This document shows, one piece after another, positions 29,887 to 35,599 of a stretch of 35,599 nucleotides of DNA. The notes beneath the pieces are model-generated. The model ran no database searches. It had not been told where the DNA came from and saw nothing but the letters and a program-made list of their open reading frames with translations. Source of the DNA: Enterobacterales bacterium (GTDB lineage: Bacteria; Pseudomonadota; Gammaproteobacteria; Enterobacterales; Enterobacteriaceae); NCBI GenBank assembly GCA_003864575.1, contig BHES01000024.1, positions 1-35,599 on the forward strand, written 5' to 3'. A program made the translations under genes and the position numbers. The first letter of the stretch is position 1, and each line of letters begins with the position of its first letter.

Positions 29887-31035
29887 ATGTACCGGGTCAA
29901 AGCCGGTTGGCGCTGCTTCTCGCGATCTTTCACCCGGGAAATCCGGGTTGCTTTTCGCAAGCCGGTGATCCACTGGCTGGGGTGGATATTTCCGTTAATG
30001 CTCTTCATTCTCATTAGCAGCAACTTCTCGGAAGGTACGCTACTGGATCTACCGGTCTCCGTTGTGGACAACGACCACAGTACGCTATCGAAAACATTGA
30101 CCCGCAAACTCGACGCGGGGTCGCACGCCCATGTGCAGGCTTTTGATGGCGGCTTGCAGGAAGCCGAGCATCGGCTGCGCACCGCGCAGGATTATGCGCT
30201 GCTCTATATTCCGCCGGATTTTGAAGCCGATGCACTCTCAGGCAAACAGCCGAGCGTGGTGCTCTATTACAACGCGCTGTTTTACGGCGCCGGGCTTTAC
30301 TCCACGCAGGACTTCGGCGGGCTGATCGCCGAGCTGAACACCCAATACAGTACAATCATTGCGGGTGAAATCGGTAAAACCGTACCGCCACTGGCCAGCG
30401 TCGAACTCTCCTATGGCAGCTTGTTCAACGCCAGCGGCAGCTATATCTACTACCAGCAATTCGCTGCGACAATCCACCTGATTCAGTTGTTTACTGTTAC
30501 CTGTATGATCTACGTGATGGCCCGCAGTCAGTCGCTGCTTGGCGCGCCATCCTTCACCTTCTCGCTGTTGGGTAAACTGGCACCTTATACGCTGTGCTTC
30601 ACTACACTGCTGTTGGTGGAAATCGCCATGCTGGTTGGCTTCTTCGATGCGCGGGTCAGCGGGAACCCACTATTTATGGTGCTGATCAGTTTCTTTTATG
30701 TGATTTCCGCGCAAAGCATCGGTTTGCTGCTGTTTACCTTCACCAGCACGACCATCAACGCGTATACCATGATGGGGATCTTCGTCAGTATCGCGCTGAC
30801 CTTCTCCGGAATGGCGGTGCCCGAGCTTTCCATGCCGTGGCCTGCGCGCATCATTTCCAATATAGAACCCCTGACACACGCCCTGTATGCCATGTTCGAC
30901 ATTTTCCTGCGACAGGTTCCGGCCAGCGCCATATTTAGCGTTTGCGCCATTTTGTTGGTTTATCCGCTACTGACCGGCCTGCTGGTGCATAAGCGTTTGT
31001 ACCTGCGCCTGAAAAAACAGGAGCCGGGAAAATGA
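29887..31035 (+). CDS. ABC-2 type permease, first of a paralogous pair
   Basis: Inner-membrane protein of 382 aa. TM1 at about 28-45, a large extracytoplasmic domain (about 46-190) starting LDLPVSVVDNDHSTLS, then five hydrophobic segments to the C-terminus (for example LFTVTCMIYVMA and MGIFVSIALTFSGMAVPE). This is the layout of the ABC2_membrane_3/YhhJ-YbhR group. No Walker A or ABC signature is in the protein. The ATG at 29887 with GGAAAGAG 8 bases upstream is preferred over GTG at 29863 or 29881. It starts 5 bp after the adaptor stop and overlaps the next gene by 4 bp. Confidence 0.82.
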   Translation: MYRVKAGWRCFSRSFTREIRVAFRKPVIHWLGWIFPLMLFILISSNFSEGTLLDLPVSVVDNDHSTLSKTLTRKLDAGSHAHVQAFDGGLQEAEHRLRTAQDYALLYIPPDFEADALSGKQPSVVLYYNALFYGAGLYSTQDFGGLIAELNTQYSTIIAGEIGKTVPPLASVELSYGSLFNASGSYIYYQQFAATIHLIQLFTVTCMIYVMARSQSLLGAPSFTFSLLGKLAPYTLCFTTLLLVEIAMLVGFFDARVSGNPLFMVLISFFYVISAQSIGLLLFTFTSTTINAYTMMGIFVSIALTFSGMAVPELSMPWPARIISNIEPLTHALYAMFDIFLRQVPASAIFSVCAILLVYPLLTGLLVHKRLYLRLKKQEPGK

Positions 31036-32201
31036 CCTTACACCAATGGTTGCAAACCTACTGGAAAACCTTCACCAAAGTTCTGACCGGTATGCTCGAT
31101 AAACCGATGTGGATGATGCTTCTGCTCTCTTTGTGTGTGATGAGCACCGTCTACGCTAACCGCACGGTATGGGATTTACCGGTGGCGGTTGTTGATCAAG
31201 ACCATAGCACCGCCAGCCGCTTGTTGACCCGGCAACTGGATGCCACGTCAAAGATAAAAATTAACAGCTACGACAGTGTTGAAGAGGCACAGCGTGACCT
31301 GGCATGGCGAAAACTGTTTGCTGTGATCATTATGCCGGTGGATCTGGAGAAGAAGATCCTCTCGGGCCAGAACATCGTGATCCCGGTGTACGGCGATGCT
31401 ACCAACCGGCTGGCGAACGGCCAAATAGAGCAGGACGTTGTCGCGGCCTATCAGTCGATCCTCACACAGTACAATACTGAATTACTGATGCGCAGTGGCT
31501 TTACCGCTAAGCAGGCCAACGTACTGCTGATGCCGATCGTCGGCCAGACGTTGGATCTGTTTAACCCCGGCATCAGTTTTGCCGCGATTATCTTCCCTGG
31601 CCTGCTGGTGATGCTCTTACAGCACTCCCTGCTGATCGCCAGCGTGCGCGTCAACATTACGCTCAACAGTGCGCCTGACGGTAAACCGGCCATCCCGGTA
31701 TTTCTCGGCGGTTTGTCCGCCCTGATCCCCATCTGGTTGTTTTTGTCGATTGTCCTGTTCGTGCTGTGGCCGTGGGTGCTGGGTTACCGGCAAACGGCCA
31801 GCATTCCGGAGATCATCATGCTGACATTCCCCTTCCTGCTGGCGGTGCTTGGCCTTGGAAAACTGGTGACGGAGTGTCTGCGCAGCGTGGAGATGATTTA
31901 TCTGACCCTCTCCTTTATTACCATGCCGGTGTTTTATATCTCTGGGACCATTTGGCCGCTACAGGCAATGCCAGCCTGGGTACGGGCCGTCTCGTCGATG
32001 TTGCCTTCGACCTGGGCGACTAAAGCGATTGCGGGGGTGAATCAGATGGGATTGCCGTTTAGCGAAGTGGGTGGCGATATGCTGATGTTACTGCTGCTTG
32101 GCGCAATTTATACGGTGCTAGGGATCGGGCTGGGAATATTGCGTGACAGCGGCCGTCTGCGTAGCCTGCTGCACCGCAACAAGCCGCTGAAGAATGACTG
32201 A
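31032..32201 (+). CDS. ABC-2 type permease, second of the pair
   Basis: 389 aa with the same topology as its neighbour: TM near 25-42, an extracytoplasmic domain opening WDLPVAVVDQDHSTAS...LLTRQLDATS, then about five TM segments (SFAAIIFPGLLVMLLQHSLL; PIWLFLSIVLFVLWPWVLG; SFITMPVFYISGTIWPLQAM). The shared DLPV.VVD.DHST and LTR.LDA.S motifs show that the two permeases are paralogues, presumably a heterodimer. Starts at ATGA overlap with the upstream stop. No ATP-binding subunit is encoded before or after; ubiV on the other strand follows. Confidence 0.82.
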   Translation: MTLHQWLQTYWKTFTKVLTGMLDKPMWMMLLLSLCVMSTVYANRTVWDLPVAVVDQDHSTASRLLTRQLDATSKIKINSYDSVEEAQRDLAWRKLFAVIIMPVDLEKKILSGQNIVIPVYGDATNRLANGQIEQDVVAAYQSILTQYNTELLMRSGFTAKQANVLLMPIVGQTLDLFNPGISFAAIIFPGLLVMLLQHSLLIASVRVNITLNSAPDGKPAIPVFLGGLSALIPIWLFLSIVLFVLWPWVLGYRQTASIPEIIMLTFPFLLAVLGLGKLVTECLRSVEMIYLTLSFITMPVFYISGTIWPLQAMPAWVRAVSSMLPSTWATKAIAGVNQMGLPFSEVGGDMLMLLLLGAIYTVLGIGLGILRDSGRLRSLLHRNKPLKND

Positions 32202-32219
32202 AATAATGGGGCGTGAAAT

Positions 32220-32246
32220 ATAAGGGCAGGCATCTGCCCTTATTAT
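32220..32246 (+). terminator. Terminator between permease operon and ubiV
   Basis: ATAAGGGCAG, GCAT loop, CTGCCCTTAT, then TATTATC. Lies between convergent genes; short U-tracts on both sides, so strength is moderate. Confidence 0.65.
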
Positions 32247-32254
32247 CGCTAAAA

Positions 32255-33133
32255 CTAGCGAACCAGTTCCAGACCGGCTACCCGTTGCCAGTAACCGTTG
32301 CAGTCGGTTTTATCTGTCAGGTTGATCGGTGTCAGCCCGCGCTCATTTTGCCTAAATTGCTCCAGCATCTGTAAGGTATCCGGTGTTTCCGGCGACAGCC
32401 GCACAATATCCACCAGTCCCTGCATCGACAACAGTTCATTGCCGAGGTTATAGCAATAACCGCTCTGAGTCTGAATGCCATTGAGCACGAACACTTGCTG
32501 ATTCTCCTGCGACAACACTTTGCGCCCCTGTGGATATTTTATGCAGCAGGTTTCGCAATCGTCTTTCGCTTTATCTTCTGAACGTGCAGTAAAACAGCGG
32601 GCAGAGTAAGCCAGCGGCAAATGCCCATAAGAGAGCACTTCAACGTCGAACTTATCGCGGATGCCCAGCTCCTCGCACTGCCTGAGAAGATTCACCAGCC
32701 AGTCGCGGGACAGCTCAACCGGCATACACCAGCGCATCATTCCCTGTTTTTGCAGAATTTTCAGCGTCATGGCGTTATAGCAGTTAAGCGCATGGCCGAC
32801 GACAAACGGTAACTTGCGTTCGGCTGCCATATTCACCGCACCAAAATCATTGGCCTCGATAACAAACTCGCCGTTCTCGACATAGCGCTTCAGCTCGTTG
32901 AGTTCTGACGGTGCCTGCAACAACGCCAGCGTGGAGAGCACCACCTGTTTGCCGCTGGCCGCCAGCTGACGGGCGATCTCCATCCAGTCATTGACCTTCA
33001 TCTCGCGCCGTTTGGTGCAGACGTTTTCCCCGAGATAAATCACATCCGCGCTGCTGCTGGCGGCGGCCTGATAAAAAGCCTCGATCTCTGCTTTCGGCCA
33101 GTAGTAGAGAATGGCCCCTAAAGAATATTTCAT
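32255..33133 (-). CDS. ubiV: O2-independent ubiquinone biosynthesis protein UbiV (YhbV)
   Basis: U32 peptidase-family protein of 292 aa that with UbiU performs hydroxylations of the ubiquinone ring without oxygen. The four Cys that bind the 4Fe-4S cluster in E. coli UbiV are present at C39, C180, C193 and C197, with an extra Cys at 196 (CETCC). Start: three in-frame ATGs (33157, 33136, 33133). The last gives the 292-aa E. coli length and best SD spacing (AGGGA). It begins 14 bp after ubiU. Same operon, minus strand. Confidence 0.94.
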   Translation of the reverse strand: MKYSLGAILYYWPKAEIEAFYQAAASSSADVIYLGENVCTKRREMKVNDWMEIARQLAASGKQVVLSTLALLQAPSELNELKRYVENGEFVIEANDFGAVNMAAERKLPFVVGHALNCYNAMTLKILQKQGMMRWCMPVELSRDWLVNLLRQCEELGIRDKFDVEVLSYGHLPLAYSARCFTARSEDKAKDDCETCCIKYPQGRKVLSQENQQVFVLNGIQTQSGYCYNLGNELLSMQGLVDIVRLSPETPDTLQMLEQFRQNERGLTPINLTDKTDCNGYWQRVAGLELVR

Positions 33134-33147
33134 CATTTTCCCTGCGA

Positions 33148-34143
33148 TCACTGCCATTTACGATGGTACGCGCCAAGCGTGGTTTGTGTACCTTCCGACA
33201 TGGAACCCAACTGTTTCATCCACTCTGCGTCCGTGGTAAAGCTTTGAGGATCGGCCTTACAGCGGTCGATAGCGGCGCGCCATACGCGGGTGACCTGGCT
33301 GACATACGCCGGGCTGCGCTGACGCCCTTCGATTTTCACCGAGGCAATATTGGCGGCAAACAGTTCCGGTAACAGCTCCAGTGTATTCAGGCTGGTAGGC
33401 TCTTCAAGCGCATGATATTTCTCGCCATCGACCAGATAACGGCCTTTGCACAGCGTCGGATAGCCGGCGTTTTCGCCTTCATCATAACGGTCGATCAGCA
33501 CGTCATTAAGGCGTGACTCCATACCCTGCGGTGTTTGCTGCCAGCGTACAAAACGAGCCGGGGAGCAGGCACCGACGGTATTGGGTGACTCACCGGTCAG
33601 ATAAGATGAGAGATAGCAGCGCCCTTCGGCCATGATGCACAGGCTGCCGAACGCAAAGACCTCGAGCGGCACTACGCTGCTGCGTGACAGCTGACGCACC
33701 TGATGCATCGACAGCACGCGCGGCAGCACCACGCGGGCGACGTCAAAATTGCGCTGATAAAATCGGATGGCCTCATCGTTAGTGGCCGAAGCCTGCACCG
33801 ACACATGGCGCTCTACGTGCGGATAGCGGGTGGCGGCGTAATCAAGCATGGCGATATCCGCGAGGATCAGCGCATCGGCCCCGAGCTGTGCGGCCATGTC
33901 CACGGCGCGCTCCCAGCGTGAGTAGCCGTCCGGATGAGCAAAAGTATTGATAGCAATATGCAGCTTGCGGCCGTGGCGGTGGACATAATTGGCCGCCTCC
34001 TGCAATTTCTTTTCAGTAAAATTCAGACCGGCAAAGTGGCGGGCATTGGTATCATCTTTTAAACCGATATAAACCGCATCGGCACCGTTATCAATCGCCG
34101 CTTTTAACGCAGGCAAATTGCCCGCCGGGCAAAGTAGCTCCAT
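33148..34143 (-). CDS. ubiU: O2-independent ubiquinone biosynthesis protein UbiU (YhbU)
   Basis: U32 family protein, 331 aa, partner of UbiV in a heterodimer with one 4Fe-4S cluster per subunit. The ligands C169, C176, C193 and C232 sit at the same numbers as in E. coli UbiU (FGSLCIMAEGRCY, GACSP, LCKGRY). The barrel starts MELLCPAGNLPALKAAIDNG. First gene of ubiUV, divergent from ubiT across a 314-bp region with an FNR-like site. Confidence 0.95.
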   Translation of the reverse strand: MELLCPAGNLPALKAAIDNGADAVYIGLKDDTNARHFAGLNFTEKKLQEAANYVHRHGRKLHIAINTFAHPDGYSRWERAVDMAAQLGADALILADIAMLDYAATRYPHVERHVSVQASATNDEAIRFYQRNFDVARVVLPRVLSMHQVRQLSRSSVVPLEVFAFGSLCIMAEGRCYLSSYLTGESPNTVGACSPARFVRWQQTPQGMESRLNDVLIDRYDEGENAGYPTLCKGRYLVDGEKYHALEEPTSLNTLELLPELFAANIASVKIEGRQRSPAYVSQVTRVWRAAIDRCKADPQSFTTDAEWMKQLGSMSEGTQTTLGAYHRKWQ

Positions 34144-34457
34144 CGTCTGTTCCTGGCTTTAACCGGCACTCATTGCACCGGCAAGAATGAAAAGGGAAGT
34201 ATCCGCTGATGCACATCATTCATCAGGGAGCGTTTTACTGGCCGACCATTTTAGTGAAGCAATGAATGCAATATTTTGATTTGAGGCAGTTTCTGCCGAG
34301 TTGACCGGGGTTTGCCTGTGCGGGAGGTTGTATGCGTTTTCTTTCTGTTGCAGTATTTATTGATGCAGGCCGCTGAACTCAATGGACGATGTGGCAAAAT
34401 AGAGCGCATATCTTGACCGAATCAGTTTTCGAAAAGTTACCGAAAGGAGTAGTGCCA
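34144..34457. promoter_or_regulatory. Divergent ubiU / ubiT regulatory region
   Basis: A 314-bp gap containing no gene. Apart from the FNR-like palindrome at 34206-34219 there is a TTGAT half-site at 34276-34280 and a TTGACC at 34301-34306 without a well-spaced -10 partner. An AAAGGAGT ribosome-binding site (34443-34450) serves ubiT. Confidence 0.5.
34206..34219. promoter_or_regulatory. FNR-like binding site between ubiU and ubiT
   Basis: CTGAT-GCAC-ATCAT matches 8 of 10 defined bases of the FNR consensus TTGAT-N4-ATCAA, including both TGAT/ATCA cores. Its centre is about 70 bp upstream of the ubiU ATG, compatible with anaerobic activation of ubiUV. Confidence 0.6.
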
Positions 34458-34979
34458 GTGTTGCAAAAACTACGAGCACGTATGGTGCGCCAGGGACCTT
34501 CCCTGTTGAGGGTGCCATTAAAATTCACGCCTTTTGCGCTACAGCGTCAGGTTTTGCAGCAAGTGCTGAGCTGGCAGTTTCGTCAGGCGCTGGCCGAAGG
34601 TGAACTCGACTTCCTCGAAGATCGCTGGTTAAAAATCGAGGTCAGCGATATCAACCTGAGCTGGCTGATGAGCGTCGAAGAGGGCAAGCTGAGCATTCGC
34701 GAACACGGCGAAGCGGACGTCAGCTTCAGCGGCAACGCCAATGACCTGGTGCTGATCGCGGCCCGTAAACAAGACCCGGATACCTTATTCTTCCAACGTC
34801 GTCTGCGTATTGAAGGCGACACAGAACTTGGCCTTTATGTGAAAAATCTTATGGACGCCATCGATCTGGACAGCATGCCGATTCTGCTGAAAAGTGGCTT
34901 AATGCGTCTGGCGGACTTTATCGAAGCCGGTTTACAAGAGGACCGCGAGCCAAGAGCTCCGGTGGTACAGACATGCTAA
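34458..34979 (+). CDS. ubiT: Ubiquinone biosynthesis accessory factor UbiT (YhbT)
   Basis: SCP2 (sterol carrier) domain protein, 173 aa, a lipid-binding accessory factor needed for ubiquinone synthesis without O2. Core sequences QVLSWQFRQALAEGELDFLE and ARKQDPDTLFFQRRLRIEGDTELGLYVKNLMDAI match E. coli YhbT. The frame is open to 34389; GTG at 34458 is chosen because AAAGGAGT is 8 bases upstream and the protein then starts (M)LQKLRAR like E. coli MLDKLRSR. TTG at 34461 is the alternative. Overlaps yhbS by 7 bp. Confidence 0.9.
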   Translation: MLQKLRARMVRQGPSLLRVPLKFTPFALQRQVLQQVLSWQFRQALAEGELDFLEDRWLKIEVSDINLSWLMSVEEGKLSIREHGEADVSFSGNANDLVLIAARKQDPDTLFFQRRLRIEGDTELGLYVKNLMDAIDLDSMPILLKSGLMRLADFIEAGLQEDREPRAPVVQTC

Positions 34980-35476
34980 TTCGTACCGAAATACCGATTG
35001 ATGCCGCGGGCATTGACCGCCTGCTGCGCGACGCCTTTCCCGGCGGTGGCGAAGCCGATCTGGTCAAAGAGTTACGCGAAGACGGCTTGCTGACGCTTGG
35101 CGTGGTCGCAACCGATGATGAAGGGAAAGTGGTCGGTTACGTGGCATTTTGCCCTGTGGATATCAAAGGCGAAGATCGCAACTGGGTCGGGCTGGCACCG
35201 CTCGCGGTAGATGAATCCCTGCGCCGGCAAGGGCTGGGCGAAAAGCTGGTTTACGAAGGGCTGGATTCACTCAATGAGTTTGGTTACGCCGCCGTTGTTG
35301 TGCTCGGTGACCCTGCATACTACGGCCGTTTCGGCTTCAAACCCGCCGCTGCGCATGACCTCCACTGCCGCTGGCCGGGTACCGAAACCGCTTTCCAACT
35401 CTATACCCTGACCGACGACGCCCTGACCGATGCGCACGGTGAAGTCACATTTCTGGCCTCGTTTAACCGGTTCTGA
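34973..35476 (+). CDS. yhbS: GNAT-family N-acetyltransferase YhbS
   Basis: 167 aa, the same length as E. coli YhbS. GNAT core: the acetyl-CoA pyrophosphate loop RRQGLGEKL after PLAVDESL, then ALGDPAYYGRFGF-like sequence (VVVLGDPAYYGRFGFKPA). Substrate unknown. The start lies 7 bp inside ubiT, so the two genes are translationally coupled as in E. coli yhbTS. Followed by a terminator. Confidence 0.92.
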   Translation: MLIRTEIPIDAAGIDRLLRDAFPGGGEADLVKELREDGLLTLGVVATDDEGKVVGYVAFCPVDIKGEDRNWVGLAPLAVDESLRRQGLGEKLVYEGLDSLNEFGYAAVVVLGDPAYYGRFGFKPAAAHDLHCRWPGTETAFQLYTLTDDALTDAHGEVTFLASFNRF

Positions 35477-35499
35477 TATTATTTTTGCCTATAAAACCG

Positions 35500-35530
35500 A
35501 AGCGGAGAGAGATCTCTGCTTTCTTTGCTT
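35500..35530 (+). terminator. Terminator after yhbS
   Basis: AGCGGAGA, GAGA loop, TCTCTGCT (one G-U), then TTCTTTGCTT. The remaining 69 bp to the window end show no recognisable gene. Confidence 0.75.
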
Positions 35531-35599
35531 ATGTTGCGTGATAGTCAATTTCTTATTGATACCCCCACTCTGATCGGTTAATTAGATGTGAATTTATAT

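Noticed and set aside
30014-30355. 113-aa minus-strand ORF rich in Arg/Ala
   Set aside because: Shadow inside the first permease, lacking start signals.
34276-34289. Second FNR site (TTGAT-TTGA-GGCAG)
   Set aside because: Only the left half matches; right half 2/5.

Overview
The window is a chromosomal core segment from a member of the Enterobacterales. Nearly every protein aligns over its full length with its E. coli counterpart as I remember it, and the order ispB-rplU-rpmA-yhbE-obgE ... greA-yhbY-rlmE-ftsH-folP-glmM-secG-leuU-fMet-rimP-nusA-infB-rbfA-truB-rpsO-pnp-nlpI-(yrbN)-deaD-yhbW ... ubiV-ubiU-ubiT-yhbS is the classic 69-71 min region of enterobacteria. The pmrA/pmrB (basR/basS) pair lies directly behind dacB, whereas E. 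coli has it elsewhere. This suggests the Yersinia/Serratia/Rahnella side of the order rather than Escherichia/Salmonella. That is an inference from memory of synteny; species cannot be fixed from the sequence alone.

Layout. 1-526: the 3' end of an IS630-type transposase cut by the window edge, a short orphan coding remnant, and a perfect 13-bp inverted repeat. This is a rearranged junction next to ispB. 527-4648: ispB (minus) diverges from the rplU-rpmA-yhbE-obgE cluster (plus). 4692-7861: the minus-strand operon dacB-pmrA-pmrB (PBP4 plus a two-component system), convergent with obgE. 8143-14221: greA with an attenuator-like leader, yhbY (minus), then rlmE-ftsH and folP-glmM. 14493-15157: secG, tRNA-Leu(GAG) and initiator tRNA-fMet. 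15400-21517: the translation/transcription superoperon rimP-nusA-infB-rbfA-truB, entered through two tandem terminator hairpins. 21641-27443: rpsO, pnp (with an RNase III-type leader stem), nlpI, a 26-codon yrbN ORF and deaD. 27540-28565: yhbW (minus). 28910-32201: a three-gene export operon made of one HlyD-type adaptor and two paralogous ABC-2 type permeases, with no ATPase gene. 32255-35476: ubiV/ubiU (minus) diverging from ubiT-yhbS (plus) around an FNR-like palindrome.

Functionally most of the window is ribosome, RNA and translation machinery: L21, L27, S15, IF2, RbfA, RimP, TruB, RlmE, YhbY, ObgE, DeaD, PNPase, NusA, GreA and two tRNAs. It also holds envelope quality control (FtsH, NlpI, PBP4, SecG, GlmM, PmrAB) and quinone synthesis (IspB for aerobic octaprenyl chains, UbiUVT for the O2-independent hydroxylations).

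The part least explained by the conserved framework is the ATPase-less adaptor/permease/permease operon at 28910-32201. It sits between yhbW and ubiV and is my best candidate for a poorly described system. Regulatory features visible by eye include a sigma-E-like promoter with a leader terminator at greA, a dsRNA stem at pnp, an internal IF2 start, and the FNR-like box between ubiU and ubiT. All family assignments rest on motif and whole-protein recognition from memory; no database search was run.
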